From Eutypella sp. D-1 (taxonomy: Eukaryota; Ascomycota; Sordariomycetes; Xylariales; Diatrypaceae), in contig JAJTTP010000002.1 of assembly GCA_023313575.1 (NCBI GenBank), positions 2,852,001 to 2,916,000 on the forward strand: 64,000 bases of DNA, read 5' to 3'. The position numbers and the translations under genes are program-made. The notes beneath the pieces are model-generated. The model was not told the DNA's origin and made no database searches. It saw nothing but the letters and a program-made list of their open reading frames with translations. Position 1 is the first letter of the stretch. Every line of letters begins with the position of its first letter. Of this stretch, positions 1 to 14,024 are shown piece after piece.

Positions 1-1198
1 AGCAAAAAATTAAAAAATTTAATAAAAGATTACGTGTTTAAGAAAAAAAGGTTTTTTAATAATTTAAAAATTTCCGTTATTTTTAAAAACGAAATGTTAA
101 ATTAAAATAAAAAAGGATTAAACTTTTTTAAAAAAGTAAAAAATTAAATAAAATTAAAAAAGAAAAATTTAATTAAATAAACGCTTCGGTATAAATAAAG
201 GCTAATCGGGTAATCGATTAAGCGGTAATTTAGGCCGCCGTTAAAAAATAAGCCGTTATTTTTATAAATTTTTTTTTAAATTTTTCCGAATAAAAGTTTT
301 TTAAATTTATGGATTTATCGGAACTAATTAATCGGGGTTTTATCGATAAAATTTATGGATTAAGTTTTTTATATTTTTAAAATGCTTAAAAAGTTTTTAC
401 GTATTTTTTTATATAAGTATTTTTATTATTTAATAAAATATTAAATTTAATTATTAATTTTTTATAAATTTAAAATTTATTCGATATAATAAGGTTTTTA
501 ATCGAGAAATTTTTAAATGGTTTAAATTAAACTATTAATTAAAACAGGTTTTAATATAAAGATATAAAAAATAAAATATATGCTTATACCGGGTAAAAAC
601 AGTTTATAATTAATATCGGAAATAATTTTTTTAATTTTATATAATTTTAATTTTTTAAAATTTAACTTATTGTTAAAGTTTTTCGTTTTAATTTAAGATA
701 TTTTAAATGTTATATTTTGTTTTTTATCGTAAAAAGTAAACCTTATTTCTTTTTTTAAATACTAATTTAGCCATTTTTTTCGAATTATAATAATAAGCTA
801 TTTATTATTAAATAAATTAAAATCGGGTTTAAAGTTAAACGTATAAAGCTGTTATTTTATTCGTAATTTTCTCGGCTTTAAAAGTTATAAAATTAATAAT
901 AAATATATTTATTAATAACTGTTTTAATCGAAAAATATTAATTTCGTATCCGTAAAAAGCTTAATAAAGAAAAATAGTTATGTTTTTATTAACTAAAGTG
1001 TTATAAATTATTTAAGTAAAAAGTAATAACTTTATTTAATTATTTTATTAATAATTTATATAGTTTCGAAAATATTATTTAAAGGTTTAATTAAAGCATT
1101 TTATTTAGTTATTACTTTAAAAGTAATAGGCCGTAAAGAATTTAAATTTAATACCGAATTTTTAAAAAAAATTGGTTCCGAATTTCGAAATAAATAGT
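1..1198. other. AT-rich RIP-mutated sequence, no gene
   Basis: This stretch is extremely AT-rich, with surviving G and C mostly in CpG, and has no credible reading frame. Read on the minus strand, parts around 1150-600 weakly resemble a reverse transcriptase of LINE type (an F-R-P-I-like stretch and a later glycine/proline motif), but stops are too frequent to be sure. It is most likely an old mutated transposon. It is interrupted at 1199 by a solo LTR. Confidence 0.6.
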
Positions 1199-1626
1199 TG
1201 TTATGACCTGGCTAGGTCATTAGGCCCAAATAGGATTGGCATAAACAATCCCTGACTATGGCACTGGAAAGGACATACACGATAAGATAAGCCATACTTG
1301 GGTCACGTAATAAAAAGGATAGCCTAAATAGCCCAGTTATCTTAATAATCTTAAATAACCTGGATAACTTAATTATCTTAACGATTTAATATTTAATATT
1401 ATATTTTAATATTAGGAATAAAAGATATAAATAATATATAATTATATTTATTACCTTTTTTTTAAATAGTTTTTAAGTTTATTAATTTATAATATAATTT
1501 AATTATTTAAAACACCTTTTTTTTTATTATCATTAGACGTAATTATTTATTGCTTAAAACCTTAATACTCTTATTAATATAAACCCCTCGACTGGACTAA
1601 TAGTTAGGAATAGACCAGCCGTTATA
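1199..1626 (+). mobile_element. Solo LTR (subfamily A), TSD ATAGT
   Basis: A 428-bp LTR that begins TGTTATGACCTGGC and ends CCAGCCGTTATA (a mutated ...GTCACA end). It is flanked by the exact 5-bp duplication ATAGT at 1194-1198 and 1627-1631. No internal region follows, so it is a solo LTR left by LTR-LTR recombination. The same subfamily occurs in reverse at 20116-20542. The first ~190 bp are almost unmutated, while the remainder shows heavy C-to-T/G-to-A change. Confidence 0.88.
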
Positions 1627-1631
1627 ATAGT

Positions 1632-4600
1632 TTATTACGGTTAAAAATAATTCGTTCCGGGGTTTTGTATTTATTATAAAAATACCGAATAAATAAATAA
1701 ACGAATTATTCGGTTATAATAATATTAAGATATAAGAAAAAATAACCATATTTAATAAATTTATTTATTATTACTTATATATTATTATATTTTACGCCGG
1801 TAATTAAGTTTATAAATTCGAGAAAAAAAGTAATAAAGTTTTAAGTTATAAATTTTTAAGCTTTACCGGGGATCTTAGTAAGTTATAATAAGCTATATAG
1901 TTTATATTTTTTTATTTTCGTTTTTTTATAAATATAATAATTACGGATAATTTTTTTAATAATTTTTTTAATATTAAAAAAGTTATACGATTTTTTTATT
2001 TAGTAAAAGGTTTTCGTAATTCCTTAATGGCCGTAAATAATATTTTTATGGAATTATTAAACGAATATTTTTTAAAAAGATTTAAGGATATATAATTTTT
2101 TTTTATATGTAAGGTTATTATGGTTGTTTTTATCGTAAATCTGTTTTTTATATTAGTCGTAATTTTTAAGGAAAAAGGTTTTTTAATTTTTATTTATTTT
2201 TTAAAATAAAATATTAACTTTTTTTTAAGTAATTCTTTTGCGATTATTTTTATTATTATCGCTGTTTTTTTCGTTATTATCGTTGCTGTTATTATTTTTA
2301 AGGAAAATGTTTATTTTAATGTTTTTATTTTTTTAAAGAAAAAATATCTGGATGGTTTTTTTAAAGATTTTAAGATTATAGTTTATTTTTTTATTAAAAA
2401 TATTAGCTTAAATAAAATTTTTTTTTTAATATAATAGATTTTAAAGTTAAATTTCGATAAAAACGTAATTTATATCTTTTATTAACGATTAAGTTTTTAC
2501 GAAGTTATAAATTTAATTAAATTTTTATAATTTAAATAAATGTTAAAAATTTCTTTTAAGCCGATAAAAAAAGGTTTTTATTTTTTTAAGGCGGTAATTA
2601 TAGTTAAAAGGTTTTTATTATAAATTAGGTACTTTAGTGTTAATCTTTTAAGGATTTTTAAAAAGTAAGCGATTAGGTATTATTTATTATTATTTATTAA
2701 TTATTCGAAAATTCCGCCGAGGGTTTTATTTAACGTATCGATTTTTAGCTTTTTTTTTTTTAAGTTTAATAATTAAGTAACGGGGTTAAATATGATGGTA
2801 TTATTTAATTATTAAAAGGTGTTTTTAGTTTCGGGAAGTAATAAGAATGTTTTATTTTAATATTTTTTAATAATAAGTTTAGTAAAGGGGGCTGTTATTT
2901 AGTTAAAATTTTAAATAAGGGCTCGGATATAGTTAGCGAATTTTAAGAATTAACGTATATCGGTTATAATGGTTTTATCGGGAATAGGCTAATTTTTAAT
3001 AACGTCCAGTTTAAAAGCCTGGATTTTAATTTATTTAAAGGATATGGTAAATTTTAAAAAGTTTAATTCCTGGATATGCCATATATTTTTAAAGGGGTTT
3101 ATTAAGAGGTTATTTTTTTAAAGGGTTTTTAGGATTTAAGTTACGTATTTTTTATATTCCTTAAAAGTGTTTAAATAAATTAAAATGTTATTTAAATATA
3201 TAAATATAAATCTATGTAAAAAACGCCGTAAGATGGTAAATATTATGTTTTAAAAGCTGGCTAGTGTATTATATAAACTTTAAAGTATAATTAAATATTT
3301 ATAATGGTTATTTAAGTAATTAAAAGCGGTTTTTTATTTTTTTTTTAATTATATAAATTAAATAATAGCCGTTTAAAAGATTAAGGGCGGTAAACCATTT
3401 AGTATTATTAATATTTTCTTTTATAATAATAATTAAAAATAAAGGAAAACCGTTTTTAATAATAATGTTATTAAGTTATTTATAGTTATGGACTTATCGG
3501 TAAAAGGGTTTTTTTTTAATATTTAAACGTATTTTACCATTTTTTATTTTAAGCATTATAATAATAAAGTATTTAATAAGTGATTTTAACTTTTAAATAT
3601 ATCTTTATTTTAGGTTTTTTTTTATACTGTTTTTAAAGGCTTATAACCTTTCGGGATTTATATAATAAACCTTATATTTTTAAAGGTGGTGTCCTTTTTT
3701 AATAAAAATATAATAATCTTATTAATTATAAGCTGGCAGTTTATTTTTAAATTTGTCTCGAAATAGGTTTTTAAATTTAGCGTATTCTTTAAGGATATTA
3801 GGTATCGGGTTTATTTTAGTTTTTAATTTTTATTTAATTTTTTTAATTAAATAATAAAATTAGTAATTTTGAATATAAATGGTTTTAATAACTTGCTGGG
3901 GTTTTATTTTAATTATAATAGGTATAATTTTTAGCCACGATATTTAATAAGTTATTTAATTAATGTTAAGGTTTTAATGTTATAACTAAAAAAGATTTAA
4001 AATGATATTATATCTTGTTATATTTATAATATCGAAAGTAATAATTTAAAAATATCTTTAAATAATTACCGAAAAAGGGATTATTTTACGGGAGATATAA
4101 CCTTTATCGTAAATGGTTAAGTTATTATCTACTGTTTTAAATCGGTAAGCGATTTTTTTTAAATTTAAGGGATTTTATAATATTTTATAATAAAAGGGGA
4201 GATATAGTTTTTTTATAATCTTAAATTAATAAAGGCTTAAAAGGTCCAGTTTTTATAACGTATATCGGTTTTAAGTTAATTACTTAATTTTACGAAGTTC
4301 TTAATATAGGCTTTATAAAAGGTTTTTTATTTAATTACTTATTGTTTTATTTTTTACGAAAATTTTAAAAGTTTTTTAAATAGGTTATTCTTTTTTATTT
4401 CTAAGCTTTTTATATGGCATAAATTTAATAATAATTATTTAAATAGTTATTTTATTTATGTTTCCCGTAACGGTGTTAAATTATCCTGATTATTAGAAAA
4501 TCGTGGTATTTTTCGATTTTAATATTTTTAGGTATTTTTTAATTATAATAAATAAAAAACTGCAATTTAAGGGTTAGGAATATTCGGTGCTTTATTTTTA

Positions 4601-5275
4601 TAAGTAAGTAACAGGTATAGAAATGGTATTAATAAGATATTTAAGATATTTTTTTATACCGGGGGTATATGGCATTTTTAATATATTCGTTTACCGATTT
4701 ATAAGAATTTATTAAAAAAATACCATAATAATCGAGGTTATTATAAATATTATATAAAAAAGTTATTTATCTTATTTTTTTAACGTTTTTCCGTATATTA
4801 ATTATATTTTTTATGGTATTTTTAAATAGGAGTTAACTTAATTATTCGAGGGTTAAATCCTTAAAGTTTATAAGCTTTTATAAATATTAAAAGGCAAATA
4901 TTTAAAGTCCGTCGGATTTTTTTTTAAAAGGACCCTGTTAAGTATTTTTAAATCGGTGCTAAAGGATTTATTATTATTTTTTAATTTTTATCCTATTTTA
5001 AAGGTATTATGTAATTCGTAAAGGACGGGGGTATAACATATATATTTTATTATTAAACCTTTTTTACTGCTGTCGGTAATAAGGTGTATAAAATAAATTT
5101 TTAAGTATTTAAGCCATTTAGGTTTATTTTTATAAATATAATCCTTTAAAGGTTTATTTTTAATATGGGTGTTTATAGTTTTTTAAGAGCCGGAGGTTTT
5201 ATTATTATTAAATTAGGTTTCTTTTTCGTTTTTAAAGAAGGTATATAAGCCGTAAAATTCGTTAAAGTCGTATAC
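1632..5275 (-). mobile_element. Truncated, RIP-mutated Ty3/gypsy pol remnant
   Basis: Read on the minus strand, this region contains recognisable pieces of a gypsy-type reverse transcriptase. At 3388-3400 the K-W-F-T-A motif precedes an L-N-G-Y-Y stretch. At about 3175-3198 the catalytic box reads Y-L-N-N-I-L-I-Y, where both aspartates of the usual YLDD have become asparagine, the expected G-to-A outcome. A Y-x-I-S-R-N motif downstream (about 3065-3090) fits the usual FLGY region. Stops from mutated Trp and Gln codons break every frame. No LTR of its own is visible; it is cut at 1632 by the solo LTR insertion and at about 5275 by the next element. Confidence 0.75.
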
Positions 5276-5280
5276 GTATC

Positions 5281-5711
5281 TGTAACGGCTGGTTTATTCC
5301 TAATTATTAATCCAGTCGAAGGGTTTATATTAATAAAAGTGCTAGGGTTTTAAGTAATAAGTAATTACGTTTGGTAATAATAAAAAGAAAAATGCTTTAA
5401 GTAATTAAATTATATTATAAGCTGGTAAATTTAAAGATTATTTAAAAAAAAAGTAATAAACGTAATTATATATTATTTATATTTTTTATTCCTGATATTA
5501 AAATATATGGTTATTATTAAATCGTTAAGATCGTATCCGAATATAACGATTTAACGTTATTAAGATTATTACCGATTTAACCGATTTTTTTTAATCGTAT
5601 AACGTATATGGCTTATTTTAATATGGCTATTTTCTTTTCCAAAACTTAAATTAAAAATTTTTTCTTATTATATTAACTTTATTAAATTTAATGGCCCGAC
5701 CGGTTATAATA
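5281..5711 (-). repeat. 3' LTR of the minus-strand chromovirus
   Basis: A 431-bp LTR that begins TGTAACGGCTGG and ends GGTTATAATA on the plus strand. It matches the LTR at 18537-18967 along its whole length, including a U3 portion not shared with the nested element. It is heavily RIP-mutated. A purine-rich tract (minus-strand A-run followed by GAAAAATCG) lies immediately upstream in element orientation and is the likely polypurine tract. Confidence 0.88.
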
Positions 5712-7209
5712 CGATTTTTCTTTTTTTAAAGTTTTATCTTTAAAACTTATTCCGTTTTTTTTACGTTTTTTAATAAGTTTTTCCTTTTTTTTTTTTTCCT
5801 TTTTTTATTATATTTAGTTATGTATTTAAACGTATTAAACTTTTTGTAAAAATAACGTAACGCGATTTTTTTTTAATTACCGTGTTATCTGTTAATCTTT
5901 CCGATATAATTTTTTATTCTTATTACGAACGTTATTACTTTAAGTATAAAGTTTCGGAATCGGATTTTTTTCGTTATTTTTTTTATATTTAAAATAATTA
6001 ACCTCGGTATAACATTTTTAACCTTATTACTAAACAGCTTTTTAAAATGTTTTCTTAATATCGTAAATTGGAGGCGGAATTTAAAAAAGTTATAAAAGTT
6101 AAAAAACGTATAAAAACGCGTACTGAACGTATTTAAAAATAAAAAAAGATATGGTATAAAAAAATGATAAAAGCGGTATTTTATAATATCGACAATTTAA
6201 AAAAGTTAAAAAAATTAAAGGAGGAAAAGCATTAAGCAGAAAATACGCATTTTATAAGGTTTATTAAAACGTTAATAAATTTTAAGGTTATTTTAAATTT
6301 TAATTAATTTAGGATAAATATATCGGGTAATTTTAATTAAGATATTATTTTTATTAACGCTTCCGTCGGCGTTAATAAAAATTTTTTAAAAAACGTTAAA
6401 TATTTATTAAATAATTAACGGGTTTTTATATGTTTTCGGAATTATTATATCCTTTTTATTTAACCTTATATTTTATTCGTCCATCTTTTATTCGTACGTT
6501 TAAAATTTTTTTTATTTTATATTTATTTACTTTTATTTTAACGTTATTTCGTTTTATTTTTATAACGTTTATATTTGTTACGTTTTTAAGTAAAGAAATG
6601 TAAAAAATTAAATAAATCCTAACTTTTAATAATAAATCCAGTTCGTAATTATTTTTTAATATTTTTTTAATAATTAGGTACGGTCCGATATATTTATAAT
6701 TAAGTTTTTTATTAAGTTATTTTATCGTAATATTTTTTATAATTAAATAAACTATATTTCTTTCCAAAAAAGTTAATTTTTTTAACCTTTTTTAGTTATA
6801 ATATTTACTTATTCGTTAATATATAAATTCGAGTTTTACCTTTATTTTTTTATATAATTATTTAAATTATTCCGATATTAGTATAGCTTTAATATTATTT
6901 AATCCTTTTTTATAAGCATTTCGATAAACGTCCGGGGTAAATCCGAAATTAACGTTAATAAATATTATTTATATATTTTTATAATAAGTTATGTTATAAG
7001 CTAATTATACGATAAGTAACCATTTTATTTAATTATTTTATTTATAATTAATATATTATCGAAAATAAGTTTTTAATATTTAATTAATTTGTTTTGTTTA
7101 TCCGTTTATTTAAGGTTTAAAAACCGTTATAAGCTTAAGGTTTAATTTTAATTTTATTATAAAATTTTATTAAAATTTCGATATAAATATCGTTCCTTTA
7201 TCGGAAATA

Positions 7210-7648
7210 TATTATGACCCGGTCAGGTTATAAAAGGCCAAATGGGGCCAACAACGAATCACGATCCAATTCGAAAAAACAAGGCTTTTAAAAAGACCCA
7301 GCCACAGTGGGTCAGCTACATTCGAGTCACGTAATAAGAAGGATAGCCAAAATAGCTAGCTATCCCAATGATCCAGGATAGCTAAGATAACCAATTATCC
7401 TAACGATCCAACAGTAACCATACATTTTAATGTTAAAAATAAAAAACATAAAATAATATATAATTACGTTTATTACCTTTTTCTTAAATAGTTTTTAAAT
7501 TTACCAGCTTATAATATAATTTAATTACTTAAAGTACCTTTTTTTTTATTATTACTAAACGTAATTATTTATTACTTAAAACCTTAACACTTTTATTAAC
7601 ATAAACCCTTCGATTAAATTAATAATTAAAAATAAATTAGCCGTTATA
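7210..7648 (+). repeat. 5' LTR of the nested chromovirus
   Basis: A 439-bp LTR with a mutated TG start (TATTATGACCCGG) and an end reading CCGTTATA. The first ~200 bp keep normal base composition, and the 3' half is AT-rich. The sequence just after it (7649 on) is conserved with the corresponding position in the minus-strand element, but no primer-binding site can be named after mutation. Confidence 0.85.
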
Positions 7649-8477
7649 CGTTATAAGCTTTTATTTAGTAATATTATTAACTTTAAGCAATATCCGACAT
7701 TATGTTTTTTTTAAGCCAAAACTTTTAATAAGTTATTTAATAATTACTTAAACGAATCGAATAAATTAAGTAAACGGCAATTATAATTATAAACTAAAAG
7801 GTTATACCCGTTAAATTTAAACCTAAAAAACCTGGACTTTATAATAATACCACCTTTATATAACCTTTTCTTATTACAGCCGTAATTTACCTATATTAAT
7901 AGCATCATGTATATACCATAAAAACTAATAAAATTTTTAATATTACGTTATATTTTACCGGGGGGATAGCTTAATGGTTTAAACCCATTTTAAATGCTTT
8001 TATCGGGGTAAAAAAGAAAAAAAGAATTAAAAAAATTAAACGTTTTTTCGAAAAATATAAAAACTTCGAGGAAAAAATAAAAGCTAATTATGGAAACCCG
8101 GATAAGGCCCGAGCCGTTACGTAATAACTTTTAACGTTTAAATAAAAAAAAATAATTTATATATACGTTACGTAATTTAAATAACTTGCTGTTAAAACAA
8201 AATAAGTTAATAACAAATCCTTTATTAACACGTTTTATTAAGGACTTAAAAACTTAATTAAAGATAAAATTATTACGTAAAATAAATTAAATGCTTTCAA
8301 TAAATTTGTTACCTTAATAATTAAAATCGATAATAAATAATTTAAATAACGTTAGAAAAAAAAAACATTATATATTTAAAAGATTTAAAAAATATTAAAA
8401 CAATAAAAATCAGGATTAAAAACTTACCGATATATTTTACGAAACGGCATTAGGACCAATATTATTCGATATAATAC

Positions 8478-11400
8478 GAAAAAATAAATAATAAATTAAA
8501 TGTTATAATTATAACAAAATAAAACATTTTAAAAAAAAATGCAAAAAATTTAAATAAAATGTAAACTGGAAACCTGTACCTAAAGGAAAATAACTTCCTG
8601 CCGGTAAAAAAACGCTCGGAATAATCCGTCGCGTATATTTAAATAATAACATTTATTAATAAGGATTATAAAAAGCCAAATAATTAACCTAAGCCGTAAT
8701 AAAGCGATAACGTTAATAATAATAAGATAAATACCTTAATAATAATAATAAAAAAGCTTTCGTAAAAACCCATTTCGCGGAAAAAAAAAAATAAAACAAC
8801 TAATTAACTAATTTAAAAAATAATAAAACTATAAACCATAAAAAATATACGGCATTTACGTTAAATAATCCTAATAACGCCTTAAAAAATAACGATTTAA
8901 AATTTACTTATAATAACTTTGTAATTAAGATAAATTTATTAATTAAAAAATTTAAACTTAAACGCTGCATTTCTTAAAATACCCCGTTAACTATCGAAAA
9001 TACGAATATTATTAACATAAGGAACGAAAAATCGGTATTATTAACCGAATTAAATAAATAATTAAAAAAAGATTCGATTTTTTATAATAAAAAAAAAATA
9101 AAACCGATCGATAATGGTATAAAAAAATCACACATTATATTAACTGCGTACCGTATAATTAAAAATAATTAAAAAAAATATCTTACTTTAAAAAATATTA
9201 AGCATGTTATTATAATAAATATACATATTAAACGCTAAAAGCCATAAAAATCCGGAACAAAATCGAATAATAAAAACACGAAATCCGATATTAAAAAAAC
9301 AAGTTATTAAACGTTAATTTATATATTTATAAAAACTTATTAAAAAGGATAACCCTTAATAAAATTAGCTTTAAATATTTATATAAAAAATTAACGGTAA
9401 AAAAATAACCGTACGTATAAAAAAAACTTAGCGAAAAAAAACTTTATAATAACTTATACGACGCCGTATAAATTTACGGTAAAGATTTAAAAAAATAAGG
9501 CCGCTTATACCAAAGCCATAAAACGGTATCATAAGGCCTAAAAACGTAATACGATATTTATAAGCCATTTTAAAAGCCTAAAAACGATACGGATATACCA
9601 TAATACAAATAAAGGTTAAAAATAACTGGTACACCGTTATAATAAACAACGGAACCGAAAAAGCCGAAAGTTATGCTTTTCAGTACGACGAAAGAAAAAT
9701 ATTACGAAAAACCGATTAACTTAACGTATATATTAAAAAATAAAAATAAAACATCATTTTTAACATTATGCCTTTAAAAAAATATAACATAATCCTTAAG
9801 TAACCATAATTATATTAATATAATTTATCGATTAATTAAAAAATTAACTAAATAATATTTCCTTATCTTTTAAAAACCGACGATAACTTAAAAAAAAGAT
9901 CTTAATACTTAATAAACAGTAAATACGGATATAAAAATACGATAAAAACCTTATTAAAAAGAATATAACGAATTAAAAAAAAAGATACGAAAAAAAGATT
10001 AAATAAATTATCGCATTTATCCGATAATAATTCCGCTTTTTTAATAGCATCTTAAAAAAGGAAAATATAACGATATTATAAATACGTAACGTATAATTAT
10101 AATATTACTAATATAATAAAATGTTTCGTAAAAAATTTAAAAAAAAATTATTAAACCGTAATAAATAAAACCATAAAATTATCTTTATAAAAAGAAAAAC
10201 GTTACGATTTTATAAAATCTATAACTTTAACAAAATCGAATTTAAAAAATTACGAAAATACTTCGAAAATAAGTTAATAAAAGGATATATTCGACGATTA
10301 AAATTATTAATAAAATACCTTATTATATTTATACTTAAAAAAAATAGCAAATTATAATTAATAATCGATTATCGATAATTAAATAAAATTACCGTTAAAA
10401 ACCGAATACCGTTATTACTTATTATTAAAATAAAGGACCGTTTATACGGAACTAAATAATTTATTACCTTAAACTTTAAAAACGGATATTATTATATTAA
10501 AATTAAACCCGGAAATAAATAAAAAACAGCTTTTAAAACGAAATACGGCTTATTTAAGTATTTAATTATACCTTTCGGATTAATTAATGTATTAATATCG
10601 TTTTAACATATAATTAACCACGTATTATAAAAATATCTTAATATTTTCGTTATTTATTATCTCGATAATATCCTTATTTATTTAAATTTAAAAGAATAGC
10701 ATAAAAAATATATACATAAAGTATTATAAATATTATAAAACGTTAACTTATTAATAAAACCTGAAAAAAATGTATTTTATATATAAAAAATGGAATTCCT
10801 CGGATATATTATTACCCCCGAATATATTAAAATAAACTTTAAAAAAATCGTAATTATTAAAAATTAAAAGGTGCTTATTAATATGAAAAAAATACAGGCC
10901 TTTTTCGGCTTAATAAATTATTATCGGAAGTTTATACGACGATTTAAATATATTATAACATTTTTTACGGAACTAATAAAAAAAGATAAATAGTTTATAT
11001 GGATTAATAAAATAAATAAATCTTTTAAAAAGTTAAAAAATATTATTATTAACGAATTAATACTTATTATATACGATTTTAAAAAACCTGTTAAATTAAA
11101 AACCGATGCTTCGGACTATATTTTCGGAGCATAAATTAAATAATAAAATAAAGAAGGAAAATTATACCTTATTATATTTTATTTTTATAAACTTATTAAA
11201 ACCGAACTTAATTATCCGATTTACGATAAGGAATTTCTTATTATCGTTAACGTATTTAAAAAATTTAAATATTACCTTATAAAAAATATGCATTAAATTA
11301 AGGTTTATATTAATTATAAAAACATTATATATTTTTTTACCATTTAAACCCTTAACGGAAAACAGTTACGATACGCCGAATATTTTACGGAATTTAATTA

Positions 11401-12909
11401 TATCATTATTTATAAAAAAAGATTAAAAAACGGACGAGCAAATATTATTAATAAACAGCCTATTATAAAAGAAAAATACATATTAATTAAATACGCGGTA
11501 TTTCGATAAACGTTAAAAAGATACCTGGAATAACGATAAATTGCTGCTATTAAAATTACTCGAAATAACTTATATAAATAAATCAAGTAATATAATAACA
11601 AACTATTAATAAAGAAATAAATAAAAAAATTACAAATATTATAAAAATTATAAAAATAATTAATATAAAAGATTTACGAACATTTTTTATACGGATATTT
11701 AAAAAATTATAAACTTTTTAAACGATTATAACAGATTTATATATTTAATAAAATGAAATTAATAATATAACGAATATAATAACGATATAACATATATGGA
11801 AAAACTAAAATAAAATAATATAAACTTTACGGAGAATTATAACCATTACCAGTTAATAAATAACTATAAAAATTTATCATATTCGATTTTATTATTAAAT
11901 TACCGATATTAAAAAATCCAATAACATATAACAGTTATAACAGCATATTTATAATCGTTAACCGATTTATAAAATTTTCTTATTTTATTTTATATAATAA
12001 AAACACCGATATAAAATAAATAGTATACATTTTTTTACGATATATTATAATAATATACGGCCTTATATTCGAAATCATTTTTAATAAAGGAATAACATTT
12101 ATATCGAAATTTTAACAAAGTTTTATAATAAAATTAAAACTAAACCTTAAACTTATAACAGCTTTTAAACCTTAAATAAACGGATAAACGGAACGAATTA
12201 ATTAAATATTAAAAACTTATTTTCGATAATATATTAATTATAAACAGAATAATTAAGTTAAATAGTTATTTATTATATAATTAGTTTATAACATAATTTA
12301 TTATAAAAATATATAAATAACACTTATTAACGTTAATTTCGGATTTACTTTAAACATTTATCGAAACGTTTATAAAAAAAGACCGGATAATATTAAAGCC
12401 ATATTAATATTAGAACGACTTAAATAATTATATAAAAAAATAAAAAAAGAACTTAAATTCGTACGTTAACAAATAAGCCGATATTATAACTAAAAAAGGT
12501 TAAAAAGATTAACTTTCTCGGAAAAAAACATAGCCTATTTAGCTATAAAAAATATTATAACAAAATAACCTAATAAAAAACTCGATTATAAATATATCGA
12601 ACCGTACCCAATTATTAAAAAAATATTAAAAAATAATTACGAATTGGATTTATTATTAAAAGTTAGGATTTATTTAATTTTTTATATTTCCTTATTCGAA
12701 AACGTAATAAATATAAACGTTATAAAAATAAGACGAAATAACGTCGAAATAAAAATAGATAAATACAAAGTAAAGAAAATCTTAAACGTACGAATAAAAG
12801 ATAGATAAATAAAATATAAGGTTAAATAAAAAGGATATAATAACTCCGAAAATATATAAAAACCCGTTAACTATTTAATAAATACTTAACGCTTTTTAAA
12901 AAATTTTTA
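8478..12909 (+). pseudogene. gag-pol remnant of the nested chromovirus
   Basis: Domain order can be read through the stops. A gag zinc knuckle starts at 8501 (C-Y-N-Y-N-K-I-K-H, with the second Cys changed to Tyr and the Gly to Lys). Reverse transcriptase follows near 10360 (I-D-Y-R, then I-T-V-K-N-R), with P-F-G-L at about 10570 and the catalytic box Y-L-D-N-I-L-I-Y at 10658-10681, where the second Asp is lost. An RNase H start (T-D-A-S-D-Y) lies at about 11101. The integrase E-I-I-F-N-K-G at 12071-12091 has lost its catalytic Asp to Asn. A chromodomain lies at about 12758-12909, with both expected Trp codons now stops. The family identity is clear; the exact gene limits are not. Confidence 0.85.
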
Positions 12910-13586
12910 TTAACGCCGATAAAAACGTTAATAAAAATAATATCTTAATTAAAATCACCCGATATATTTATCTTAAACTAATTAAAATCCGGAATAACCT
13001 TAAGATTTATAAACGCCTTAATAAACCCCGTAAAACGCGCATTTTCCGCTTAACGTTTTTCCTTTTTTAACTTTTTTAAATTATTAATACTATAAAAAAC
13101 CGTTTTTATTATCTTCTTATATTATATACGCTTTTAACGATAAAAACGACGGAGTTTTATATTAACCGTATTAACTTTTTCCTCCGTAACCTTAAGTTTT
13201 AATTTTAATTTTCGATATTAAGATATAACTTTTTATAATTGCTCCGGATTAAGCTTAAATATGTTATATTAACTCCGGTTATAATAAATATATAATAAAT
13301 AACGAAAAAAATCCGAATTAAAAACCTTATATTCGAGTTAATAACGTTTATAATAAAAATAAAAAGCCATATTAATCGGATTAAACGATAAAATTGCCGT
13401 AAGAAAAAAATCGCGTTAAAAAGTTTTACGCTAAAATAAAAGTTTCGCACGTTAAAAAACCGATTTATTAATACGACCGGATATAATAAAAAATAAAAAC
13501 GAAATAAAAAAGAAAACAAAATACTTATAGCAATAAAAACAGGAAAATTGGTTTTAAAAATAAAAACCTTAAAAAAGGAAAGATCG

Positions 13587-14024
13587 TGTTATAACCCGGT
13601 CAGATTATAAAAAGCCAAATAGGGCTAATAACGAATCACGATCTAATTCGAAAAAATAAAGCTTTTAAGAAAACCCAGCCATAATAGGTCAGCCACGTTC
13701 GAATCACGTGATAAAAAGGATAGCTAAAATAATTAATTATCCTAATAATTTAAGATAACTAAAATAATTAATTATTTTAACGATTTAACAATAACTATAT
13801 ATTTTAATATTAAAAATAAAAGATATAAAATAATATATAATTACGCTTATTACCTTTTTTTTAAATAATTTTTAAACTTATTAGCTTATAATATAATTTA
13901 GTTATTTAAAGCACTTTTTTTTTATTATTACCAAACGTAATTACTTATTGCTTAAAACTTTAGCACTTTTATTAATATAAACCCTTCGATTAGACTAATA
14001 GTTAGGAATAAACCAGCCGTCATA
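13587..14024 (+). repeat. 3' LTR of the nested chromovirus
   Basis: A 438-bp LTR starting TGTTATAACCCGG and ending CCAGCCGTCATA, preceded by a purine tract AAAAAAGGAAAGATCG that fits the polypurine primer. It is the pair of 7210-7648 but is more strongly mutated in its first 200 bp. Confidence 0.87.

Larger units (their letters stand above)
7210..14024 (+). mobile_element. Full-length plus-strand Ty3/gypsy chromovirus, nested
   Basis: A 6.8-kb element with direct LTRs (7210-7648 and 13587-14024) and the exact duplication AAATA at 7205-7209 and 14025-14029. It inserted into the integrase core of the minus-strand relative, so it is the younger of the two. The internal order is gag, RT/RNase H, integrase, chromodomain. 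Coding capacity is gone: Trp codons have become stops, Cys has become Tyr and Asp has become Asn throughout. The upstream part of its 5' LTR is much less mutated than its coding region. Confidence 0.92.

Noticed and set aside
11410..13519. Minus-strand open frames (11410-11601, 13205-13519) in the AT-rich block
   Set aside because: They are antisense to the readable gag-pol remnant and consist of Phe/Ile/Leu/Tyr low-complexity sequence produced by base composition.
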